Source of the DNA: Nanohaloarchaea archaeon PL-Br10_U2g16
GTDB lineage: Archaea; Nanohalarchaeota; Nanosalinia; Nanosalinales; Nanosalinaceae
NCBI GenBank assembly: GCA_001563995.1
Contig: LKMV01000044.1
Span: forward strand, 1-6,053
DNA: 6,053 nt
Direction: 5' to 3'
In this document: in pieces, positions 1-5,318 of the stretch
Numbering within the stretch: position 1 is the first letter of the stretch
Layout: every line of letters starts with the position of its first letter
Program-made: the position numbers and the translations under genes
Notes under the pieces: model-generated
What the model was told of the DNA's origin: nothing
Seen by the model: only the letters and a program-made list of their open reading frames with translations
Databases searched by the model: none

Positions 1-89
1 AGAAGCTGAGAGATAGATAGGGTGGCCGCCAGTATAATTATTACCTAGGATAGACTTTGGCAAAATCCGGTTTAAGATGCCTTCTTTGT

Positions 90-104
90 TCGGATAAATG
101 TTTA
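90..104 (+). promoter_or_regulatory. Putative TATA/BRE promoter of the endonuclease III gene
   Basis: The sequence TCGGATAAATGTTTA has an AT-rich core at 94-104, centred about 33 bases before the ATG at 132. That would put transcription start within a few bases of the ATG, and no GGAGG-like ribosome binding site precedes the ATG, so the transcript is probably leaderless or nearly so. The element matches 14 of 15 bases of the one at 5280-5294. It lies inside the longer open frame that begins at TTG 57, which argues against that upstream start. The rest of 1-131 shows nothing I can assign: all three forward frames carry stops within the first 25 bases. Confidence 0.55.
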
Positions 105-131
105 TTTCAGTCTGTTGTCGTAAACATAGTT

Positions 132-848
132 ATGGAGATTGATAATTCAGAGCAGAGGATCAGGGATATACACCAGGATCTTTTAGATGTCTACGGCGAA
201 CAGGCGGATTATGATGACAGCGACGGTGTCAGACAGCTTTTGATAACGATACTTTCACAAAACGTGGCTGATGAAAACACGGCCAGGGCTGCAGAAAACC
301 TGTTCCACGACTTTAATGGTTACAAAGAGATAGAAGATGCTCCTATAGGGAAGCTAGCAGACTCAATTAATCCGGCGGGGCTGCCTGAGACGAAGGCGAA
401 AAGGATTCAAAGGACTTTGAAAGCTTTGAGGGAACAGGGTGATTCTGATAAGTATTCAGTAGAGTTTCTTGGAGATATGGAGGATTCAGACGCACAGGCA
501 TGGCTGGAAGATATAAAAGGGATCGGTCCTAAGACTGCTAGCGTCTTACTGAACTTCCATTTCGATGCGAACGTAATGCCTGTTGATACCCATGTGGAGA
601 GGATTTCTAAACGGTTTAGGCTTATTCCGTTTTCAGCTTCAAACAAAAAAGCTCACGAACTACTGAATGAGGCTGTGCCACATGAAATCAAGAATAGTTT
701 CCATATGCTAATAATTGAACATGGAAAGAATAACTGTACCGCTAGAAATCCAACCTGTGAAGAGACAAAACTGAAAAAGTACTGTACAAGGTATGAAATG
801 GTGGAGAACGGAGATTTGGACGTAGATCAGTATCCGCCGGAGGATTAA
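132..848 (+). CDS. nth: Endonuclease III family DNA glycosylase/AP lyase with an altered Fe-S cluster motif
   Basis: Base-excision repair enzyme of the HhH-GPD superfamily; by family it removes oxidised pyrimidines and nicks the abasic site. The 238-residue product has LLITILSQNVADENT (residues 36-50), a helix-hairpin-helix with catalytic Lys134 (GIGPKTASVLL) and catalytic Asp152 (PVDTHVERISKR). The Lys marks a bifunctional glycosylase/lyase rather than MutY. The C-terminal cluster motif normally reads C-X6-C-X2-C-X5-C; here it is Cys202, Cys209, Thr212, Cys218, so the third ligand is Thr (ACA at 765-767). An open frame extends back to TTG 57, but the promoter at 90-104 and the family's usual beginning favour ATG 132. 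It is transcribed convergently with pyruvate kinase and has no functional link to it. The exact substrate (Nth versus a related archaeal glycosylase) is not resolved. Confidence 0.9.
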   Translation: MEIDNSEQRIRDIHQDLLDVYGEQADYDDSDGVRQLLITILSQNVADENTARAAENLFHDFNGYKEIEDAPIGKLADSINPAGLPETKAKRIQRTLKALREQGDSDKYSVEFLGDMEDSDAQAWLEDIKGIGPKTASVLLNFHFDANVMPVDTHVERISKRFRLIPFSASNKKAHELLNEAVPHEIKNSFHMLIIEHGKNNCTARNPTCEETKLKKYCTRYEMVENGDLDVDQYPPED

Positions 849-861
849 TACCATACTGAAC

Positions 862-907
862 GGCTTGAGGACCGAGTCGACCGTGAAGGTAACTCGGTGC
901 CTCTGCC
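862..907. other. Strong stem-loop between convergent genes (terminator or small structured RNA)
   Basis: Nested complementary arms are visible: GGC 862-864 with GCC 905-907, GAGG 867-870 with CCTC 900-903, ACCGAGT 871-877 with ACTCGGT 892-898, and an inner ACC 880-882 with GGT 888-890 closing a GTGAA loop. This gives 14 outer pairs with small bulges (TT opposite T904, and G899), plus three more at the tip. It fills the gap between the stop codons of the endonuclease III and pyruvate kinase genes. AT-rich sequence (919-930) follows. A bidirectional terminator is the simplest reading. A guide-type small RNA is possible, but I found no clear C/D boxes and no tRNA T-arm. Confidence 0.5.
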
Positions 908-934
908 TGAAGACTTCATTAAATAAATTTGTTC

Positions 935-2356
935 TCAGTCTTCCATTACTTCTTCTACTGTCCTAATCTGCATCATATTGGTGTTTCCTTCGGTTGAAGG
1001 AGGGATGCCGGCGGTTATAACTAGCTGATCGGCTTTGTCCGCCCCGTTTTCCCTATAAAGCCCTTCAACAGATCTCTGAACCATATCCTCTACGGAGGAG
1101 TAGCTTTCCTGAACTCTTGGCATGACTCCCCAGCTGAGCTGTAGCTGTCTTTGGGTAGATTTTTTATCTGTAAATGCCATAATTGGAGCCTCAGGTCTGT
1201 ACTTTGATACTTCTCTGGCTGAACTGCCTGAACGCGTGTTCGATACAATATAGCTGGCATCTATATCTTTGGAGGCCTGCCAGGCGTTTTTACAGATTAT
1301 CTGTGTCCTGTTTTCCGGCTCTTGTTTTACTGTATGGTGGACTTCGTCGTCTAGGGCTTTTTCAGTCTCTTTTACAATTTCGGCCATAAAGCTTACCGTT
1401 TTTGCAGGGTAGTCTCCTATAGCTGTCTCTCCGGAAAGCATTACGGCATCGGTTCCATCCATCACTGCATTTCCAACGTCTGATATCTCAGCTCTTGTGG
1501 CCGTAGGGTTTTCGGTCATAGACTCCAGCATCTGTGTCGCAGTAATCACAGGCTTTCCTGCCTTGTTTGATTTCTGTATCATCTGTTTCTGAAGCTTAGG
1601 AAGCTTTGCTGCAGGCATCTCTACCCCTAGATCTCCTCTTGCGACCATTATACCGTCTGAGACCTCGAGTATCTCGTCAAAGTTTTCAACAGCTTTTCTA
1701 TGTTCTATCTTTGATATTATAGCCATTTCTGAACCGTGTTTTTCCAGTATATCTCTGACCTTTTCGACGTCCTCAGCCCTTTTCACAAAGCTCAGTGACA
1801 CTAGGTCGTATCCTTTTTCAGCTGCGAACTCTATATCTTTTTTGTCCTTCTCTGTAGGAGCGTTTAAACCGATATCTTTCCCTGGAACATTTACTGCCTT
1901 TCTAGAGGCTACTTCTCCGCCGAATATTACTTCAGCTTCTATCTTTCCATCAGAAGATTCTTCCACTTCCAGCTCTATCTTTCCGTCATCTATTCTTATC
2001 TCGTCACCTTTCTCTACATGTTTAGGTAGGTCTCCATAATTTATCGGAAGCATTTCCTTATTTCCTTCCTGTTCAGTATCCTTAATATCTACCTTGTCGC
2101 CGGGTTCAAGCTCTGTGCCTTCCTCTACCTGTCCCAGTCGGATCTCGGGACCTTTAGTATCTGCCATCATCGCTACCCGGTCCGATACATCTCTAACCCT
2201 ACTGTATATCTCCGCATGAGCTTCGTGGTCGACATGTGAGAAGTTCTGTCTTATTACATCTACTCCTTCATTTATTATCTGTTGTATAACATCTTTATCG
2301 TCTGTTGCAGGTCCTATAGTTGATACAATTTTTGTCCTTTTCATCTTCACAGACAT
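935..2356 (-). CDS. pyk: Pyruvate kinase (K+-dependent type by motif)
   Basis: Converts phosphoenolpyruvate and ADP to pyruvate and ATP, the last step of glycolysis, in the cytoplasm. The 473-residue protein has the usual length and all domains: the N-terminal KRTKIVSTIGPAT; substrate-site residues Arg36, Asn38 and Ser40 in IRQNFSH; DTKGPEIR (66-73); a B domain of roughly 75-165; catalytic Lys216 and metal ligand Glu218 (ISKIE); metal ligand Asp242 (GDLGVE); Thr274 (TATQML); MLSGETA (306-312); and a C-terminal domain (about 350-473). Glu71 in DTKGPE is the residue type tied to K+ dependence in this family. Oddities are Gln37 where a hydrophobic residue is usual and Val42 where Gly normally follows SH. 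It lies 39 bases after the fructose-bisphosphatase gene, in the same direction. Start: GGTGA (2364-2368) is spaced 7 bases from this ATG. The in-frame ATG at 2344 would give the textbook N-terminus and cannot be excluded. Confidence 0.97.
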   Translation of the reverse strand: MSVKMKRTKIVSTIGPATDDKDVIQQIINEGVDVIRQNFSHVDHEAHAEIYSRVRDVSDRVAMMADTKGPEIRLGQVEEGTELEPGDKVDIKDTEQEGNKEMLPINYGDLPKHVEKGDEIRIDDGKIELEVEESSDGKIEAEVIFGGEVASRKAVNVPGKDIGLNAPTEKDKKDIEFAAEKGYDLVSLSFVKRAEDVEKVRDILEKHGSEMAIISKIEHRKAVENFDEILEVSDGIMVARGDLGVEMPAAKLPKLQKQMIQKSNKAGKPVITATQMLESMTENPTATRAEISDVGNAVMDGTDAVMLSGETAIGDYPAKTVSFMAEIVKETEKALDDEVHHTVKQEPENRTQIICKNAWQASKDIDASYIVSNTRSGSSAREVSKYRPEAPIMAFTDKKSTQRQLQLSWGVMPRVQESYSSVEDMVQRSVEGLYRENGADKADQLVITAGIPPSTEGNTNMMQIRTVEEVMED

Positions 2357-2363
2357 TTATGTT

Positions 2364-2368
2364 TCACC
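2364..2368 (-). promoter_or_regulatory. Ribosome binding site of pyruvate kinase
   Basis: Read on the minus strand this is GGTGA, complementary to the 3' end of archaeal 16S rRNA, 7 bases before the ATG at 2356. It supports start 2356 over 2344 and fits an internal cistron of an operon. An AT-rich TTTAAAA lies just upstream (2371-2377), 27-33 bases before the ATG at 2344, so a secondary leaderless promoter for the shorter form is conceivable but weak. Confidence 0.5.
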
Positions 2369-2395
2369 GGTTTTAAAGAATCAAAGGGTCCGGCT

Positions 2396-3244
2396 TCAAA
2401 GCTCTTTCTCAACCATCTCTATCAGCTCATCGTTCCCAACAAAAAACGGTGTTCTCTGGTGGACGGATTCAACCTCTTTCTCTAGCACCGACCTCTCACC
2501 ATCTGTTGATCTTCCTCCTGCTTGTTTAGCTATAAATGCTACAGGGTTGCATTCAAAAAGTATTCTAAGTTTTCCGTCCGGTGCATCGGTTCGCTTCGGA
2601 TAAACGAACAGTCCTCCATGGTTAAGCACCTGGTTGAAGTCTCCTACCATTGCTCCCCCGTAACGTAGCTTTAAATCCTCTGATAACAGATTATTAAGAT
2701 CTTTTATCTCTTCAGGCCAGTGCTTGTTTCCTCCGATACCGTATACAGAGGGTTCCGGAAGCTTGATATCCTCCGATAACTTCTCTATCCCTTCCTCGGT
2801 CACAGTATACTCTTCAATCTTCCCTCCTTCTTCAGCCTTTACCGCTGTGATGGCCGGTCCGTACAGAATGTAGAACGCTGATACAAGTTTTTCTCCTTTA
2901 CAAGGAAGGCTATCTTCGTATATTCCCACAACCGTTCCTACAACGTTGTTGCTCCGGATGTTTGATGAGCCGTCAAGAGGGTCTATGGCTACTGAAAGGC
3001 CTTCTCCACAGCTTATTATCTCCTCCTCTTCCTCGGAGCAGAACTCTCCCACCGACTCTAGATCTACAAGCTTCTGTTTGAGCTTCTCGTTCGCCCATAT
3101 ATCCGCCTGTATCTGTGTCTCGCCGCTGGAGTTTCGGTCGTTAGTCTCAGACCTCCTTTTTACTATCTCTGAGGATATCTTTGGAGCTTCTTCTATTACA
3201 GCCTCAAATATTTTGTTAATAGCTTTTTCCTTGTCCATATCCAT
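2396..3244 (-). CDS. fbp: Class I fructose-1,6-bisphosphatase
   Basis: Hydrolyses fructose 1,6-bisphosphate to fructose 6-phosphate, the committed gluconeogenic step, in the cytoplasm with Mg2+. The 282-residue product carries the class I signature set: the acidic SEEEEE (70-75), metal-binding DPLDGSSN (88-95; Asp88, Asp91), the sugar-phosphate site LRYGGAMVGDFNQVL (193-207), KLRILFECNP (225-234; Lys225, metal ligand Glu231) and VHQRTPFFVGN (261-271). It is shorter than the roughly 330 residues of bacterial and eukaryotic enzymes. Just before DPLDGSSN the Lys-Tyr pair that helps bind AMP in mammalian enzymes is absent (GEGLSVAIDPL), suggesting no classical AMP inhibition. Its ATG shares one base with the aldolase TGA (TGATG) and has no ribosome binding site, so translational coupling is likely. 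A second ATG at 3238 is an alternative start. Inositol monophosphatase-like enzymes share DPLDG but not the later motifs. Confidence 0.95.
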   Translation of the reverse strand: MDMDKEKAINKIFEAVIEEAPKISSEIVKRRSETNDRNSSGETQIQADIWANEKLKQKLVDLESVGEFCSEEEEEIISCGEGLSVAIDPLDGSSNIRSNNVVGTVVGIYEDSLPCKGEKLVSAFYILYGPAITAVKAEEGGKIEEYTVTEEGIEKLSEDIKLPEPSVYGIGGNKHWPEEIKDLNNLLSEDLKLRYGGAMVGDFNQVLNHGGLFVYPKRTDAPDGKLRILFECNPVAFIAKQAGGRSTDGERSVLEKEVESVHQRTPFFVGNDELIEMVEKEL

Positions 3245-4005
3245 CAGTAAAGTATATCTTCCAGCCTGTCAAGTATCTCTTCAGGATTTTCCCTTTGGAA
3301 AATGTTTCTTCCAACCGCAAGCCCGTCTCCTCCTGCTTTGACGGACTCTTCAACATCTTTCAGGAAGGATTTGTCGTTTCTCTTGCTCCCGCCTGACATA
3401 ACAGTCTTCATGTTTCCGGTCTGTGAGACTACTTCTTCCATCTTCTGTCTGGATCCTGGATACTTACATTTCACCATATCTGCTCCAAGCTCCAGCCCTA
3501 TTCTTGCCGCATAGGAGATTGTAGAGGTCTTTTTATCGTTCTTGATCGGACGTCCTCTCGGATACGCCCACATCACTACAGGAACGCCGTACTTTCTAGC
3601 TTCCTCCTGCACTTCACGGAACTCTTCAAACATACGTGCTTCGTAGTCGCTTCCTGCATACATCGTGTAACCTACTGCTTCAGCTCCTAGCTCTTCAACC
3701 GCATACCTTACCGAACAGTTCTTCGGCGAGTAGTAGTCCTCAGGCTCCCAGAGGTTTGAGGTACCGTTAAGTTTCACCATCAGATTGACCTCATCTCTGT
3801 ACTTTTCATGGTATCCCTCGGCTATTCCTTTCTGAACAGCTATAGCGGTTACTGCATCATGTCTTGCAACTTTGAATATGTTTTCAGGATCAGCACTTTC
3901 TGGCTGAGGCTTAAAATCTACAGGTCCGTGTTCAAGGCCGTGGTCGTAGGCTAGTATCACTGATTTTCCGTTGCGAACGATCGGGGAACCGTCTATATCT
4001 TTCAT
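3244..4005 (-). CDS. fba: Archaeal-type class I fructose-bisphosphate aldolase (DhnA family)
   Basis: Schiff-base aldolase that interconverts fructose 1,6-bisphosphate with dihydroxyacetone phosphate and glyceraldehyde 3-phosphate. The 253-residue TIM barrel matches the Thermoproteus tenax enzyme as I remember it: Asp21 in AYDHGLEHGP (Asp24 there), Tyr148 in WAYPRG (Tyr146), and Schiff-base Lys179 in VKCKYPG (Lys177). The phosphate-binding MSGGSK and AVGRNIFQR follow. An open frame continues upstream to ATG 4080, but that extension reads through an A/T-rich tract, would overrun this gene's own TATA element at 4028-4037, and adds a Phe/Leu-rich segment unlike the family. ATG 4005 gives MKDIDGSPIVRNGKS, a natural beginning, and lies about 27 bases after the TATA centre. 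It is the first gene of the unit leading to fbp and pyk. The related 2-amino-3,7-dideoxy-heptulosonate synthases share the fold, but the context favours glycolysis. Confidence 0.93.
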   Translation of the reverse strand: MKDIDGSPIVRNGKSVILAYDHGLEHGPVDFKPQPESADPENIFKVARHDAVTAIAVQKGIAEGYHEKYRDEVNLMVKLNGTSNLWEPEDYYSPKNCSVRYAVEELGAEAVGYTMYAGSDYEARMFEEFREVQEEARKYGVPVVMWAYPRGRPIKNDKKTSTISYAARIGLELGADMVKCKYPGSRQKMEEVVSQTGNMKTVMSGGSKRNDKSFLKDVEESVKAGGDGLAVGRNIFQRENPEEILDRLEDILY

Positions 4006-4027
4006 ATTTCTAAATCTGTTATCAGTT

Positions 4028-4037
4028 CTTATATTTC
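4028..4037 (-). promoter_or_regulatory. TATA promoter of the aldolase-fbp-pyk unit
   Basis: On the minus strand the sequence is GAAATATAAG, with its centre about 27 bases upstream of the ATG at 4005. No ribosome binding site precedes that ATG, so transcription probably begins at or next to it (leaderless). It is the best TATA match in front of the three-gene unit. Confidence 0.6.
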
Positions 4038-4046
4038 TGAGTTTTT

Positions 4047-4095
4047 GAAAGAAAAAAGAAAGAAAAAGTTGTTTGTACATCCTGTCCGGGGATGT
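4047..4095 (-). terminator. Hairpin plus T-tract terminator of the Lys/Glu-rich secreted protein gene
   Basis: Two bases past the TAA of the 4097-5137 gene, read on the minus strand, there is an inverted repeat (arms at 4090-4095 and 4077-4082, 6 bp, 7-base loop). A 22-base run follows at 4047-4068 that is entirely T and C on that strand and mostly T. Oligo-T is the usual archaeal termination signal; the added hairpin makes it resemble a bacterial intrinsic terminator. It separates this gene from the aldolase promoter immediately downstream. Confidence 0.65.
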
Positions 4096-4096
4096 T

Positions 4097-5137
4097 TTAG
4101 CTTATCTCAGCTGTGTCTTGGTCCAGGATCTCCGATCCTGTCTCTTCAGAAACGTAATCTCCAATCTCATACTCGGAGCTTACGTCTTCAGTAGATATTA
4201 CGTGTGCTGTGTGATCTCCAGGGAAGCCATCTGTGTCCTCGACTTCCACGTATACATCTTCATTCTCTACTTCGCCTACAGCTTCCAGACCTGCTACAAC
4301 CAGTCTGTCCTCATAGTCGTACGTAATCAGTACGAAAGAGTCCTGTTTGGTTGTAACGTCTTCAACTGTTACATCTCCTTCCTTGGAGAGATCCTGATCT
4401 TTAAACCTAAGCTCTCCGGATACCTTCTCTACTTCTTCTTCAGGATATTCTTTCTCTTCATCTTTCCTCTCTACCTTTTCATCTTCTTTGTGGTTCTCAT
4501 CGTCCTTTTTCTTTTCTTCCTCTACTCTTTCTTCTTCCTTCTTCTCTTCTTCTACTTTATCTTCTTTCTTTTCTTTCTCAGGCTGTTCAGGTTTCTCTAC
4601 ATCTTTTTCTTCTTTCTCAGGCTTTTCTACTTCTTTTTTATCCTTTTCTGGTTTTTCAGGTTTCTCTACTTCTTTTACCTCTTTAGGTTCTTCAGGTTTT
4701 ACAACTTCTACATCTTTCTTTTCAGGTTTCTCAGGCTTCTCAGGTTTTTCAATCTCTTTTACCTTTTCCTCTTGTTTCTCCTTCTCTTTCTTCTCTACTT
4801 CTTTCTCAGGCTTTTCTTCTTTCTCTTCTTTCTTTTCTACTTCTTTCTTTTCTTCTTCACGTTCTTCTTTTTCTGCATCTTTTCTATCTTCTTGCTTGGT
4901 GTCTGCCTTTTCCAGGCTCATCAATTTGTCGTGCTCGAAGCTATCATACTGTGTAAAGCTCTCCATCTCTGTATTCTCTGACATGAATGCGCTCATACTG
5001 CTATCTGCAAAGCTGAAGTAACTCTCATCTGCAGATGTCTCCAGATGATCGTTCTGCTCCAGCTCTCCTTCTTGAAATCCCATAACTAATCCGGACAGGG
5101 TGATTAGTGCGGCTATCGCAATTACGTATTTCTTCAT
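4097..5137 (-). CDS. Secreted or surface protein: signal peptide, Lys/Glu/Pro stalk, C-terminal globular domain
   Basis: I do not recognise the whole protein. The 346 residues divide into four parts. Residues 1-20 are a signal peptide or N-terminal anchor (two Lys, then a hydrophobic run ending LSGLVMG) with no lipobox Cys. Residues 21-76 are Ser/Asp/Glu-rich. Residues 77-238 are a low-complexity polyampholyte dominated by Lys and Glu, with EKPEK-type repeats at 128-191. Residues 241-346 return to normal, acidic, beta-like composition, opening with GELRFKDQDL and containing DSFVLITYDYEDRLVVAGL. This last domain resembles, from memory, the DUF7282 domain of haloarchaeal secreted proteins. There is no C-terminal membrane segment. 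The likely place is the cell exterior, with the charged stalk holding the domain away from the membrane. The Lys content is striking beside acidic neighbours. Start: AGGTGA lies 6 bases before the ATG, and the signal peptide begins there. The gene has its own promoter and terminator. Confidence 0.85.
   Translation of the reverse strand: MKKYVIAIAALITLSGLVMGFQEGELEQNDHLETSADESYFSFADSSMSAFMSENTEMESFTQYDSFEHDKLMSLEKADTKQEDRKDAEKEEREEEKKEVEKKEEKEEKPEKEVEKKEKEKQEEKVKEIEKPEKPEKPEKKDVEVVKPEEPKEVKEVEKPEKPEKDKKEVEKPEKEEKDVEKPEQPEKEKKEDKVEEEKKEEERVEEEKKKDDENHKEDEKVERKDEEKEYPEEEVEKVSGELRFKDQDLSKEGDVTVEDVTTKQDSFVLITYDYEDRLVVAGLEAVGEVENEDVYVEVEDTDGFPGDHTAHVISTEDVSSEYEIGDYVSEETGSEILDQDTAEIS
4565..4756 (-). 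repeat. Imperfect EKPEKPEK-type repeats in the stalk coding region
   Basis: Codons 128-191 of the secreted protein hold five imperfect units of about 10-14 residues, each opening with an acidic residue then Val or Ile: EIEKPEKPEKPEKK, DVEVVKPEEPKEVK, EVEKPEKPEKDKK, EVEKPEKEEK and DVEKPEQPEKEKK. In DNA this is a chain of similar GAGAAACCTGAAAAACC-like segments. Such tracts change length easily, so the copy number may vary between strains and should be treated as sensitive to assembly. Confidence 0.7.
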
Positions 5138-5143
5138 AATGGC

Positions 5144-5149
5144 TCACCT
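5144..5149 (-). promoter_or_regulatory. Ribosome binding site of the secreted protein gene
   Basis: The minus strand reads AGGTGA, a good match to archaeal anti-Shine-Dalgarno pairing, 6 bases before the ATG at 5137. It fixes that start and shows that this mRNA has a leader, unlike the endonuclease III, aldolase and VOC genes. Confidence 0.65.
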
Positions 5150-5180
5150 TTGGTTAAGGCATCTTACTGTTTTGGGTCCA

Positions 5181-5190
5181 GCTTAAAAAC
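5181..5190 (-). promoter_or_regulatory. Possible TATA element of the secreted protein gene
   Basis: On the minus strand the sequence is GTTTTTAAGC. A start 26 bases downstream of its centre would fall near 5160, giving a leader of about 20 bases that just includes the ribosome binding site at 5144-5149. The match to the TATA consensus is only moderate. The rest of the 181-base divergent region (5138-5318) shows no further feature I can support; a short TGAAA-AGC-TTTCA repeat at 5253-5265 is too weak to call an operator. Confidence 0.35.
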
Positions 5191-5279
5191 CATATGTTCA
5201 GAGTTCCGAATGTGAGAAACTGAATCTTAGCTTCAAGGAGAAATTAGCTGGATGAAAAGCTTTCAGATCATAATTTTTA

Positions 5280-5294
5280 TCGGATAAATATTTA
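5280..5294 (+). promoter_or_regulatory. Putative TATA/BRE promoter of the VOC protein gene
   Basis: TCGGATAAATATTTA, with an AT-rich core centred about 30 bases before the ATG at 5319. No ribosome binding site lies between, so the transcript is probably leaderless. It differs from the endonuclease III promoter element at 90-104 in one base of 15, and its distance to the ATG is nearly the same (3 bases shorter). Confidence 0.6.
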
Positions 5295-5318
5295 GCTTTA
5301 ATCTCCTAAATTAACTTT

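Noticed and set aside
57..131. Upstream extension of endonuclease III from TTG 57, containing three Cys within eight residues
   Set aside because: It covers the promoter element at 90-104, uses a weak start codon, and family proteins normally begin near the ATG at 132; the Cys cluster is probably chance.
908..918. Short palindrome TGAAGACTTCA before the pyruvate kinase stop
   Set aside because: Five-base arms are within chance, and its position at a gene end suggests no regulatory role.
4006..4080. N-terminal extension of the aldolase starting at ATG 4080 that resembles a hydrophobic leader
   Set aside because: It is read from the T-tract of the upstream terminator and the aldolase's own TATA box, and a cytoplasmic aldolase needs no leader.
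4073..4981. 302-codon open frame on the plus strand rich in Phe and Leu, looking like a membrane protein
   Set aside because: It is the antisense of the Lys/Glu repeat region: AAG, AAA and GAA codons read backward give Leu, Phe and Ser. The opposite strand has a signal peptide, ribosome binding site and terminator.
4488..5021. 177-codon Ser/Phe-rich open frame on the plus strand
   Set aside because: Another antisense shadow of the same purine-rich gene, with simple-repeat composition and no initiation signals.
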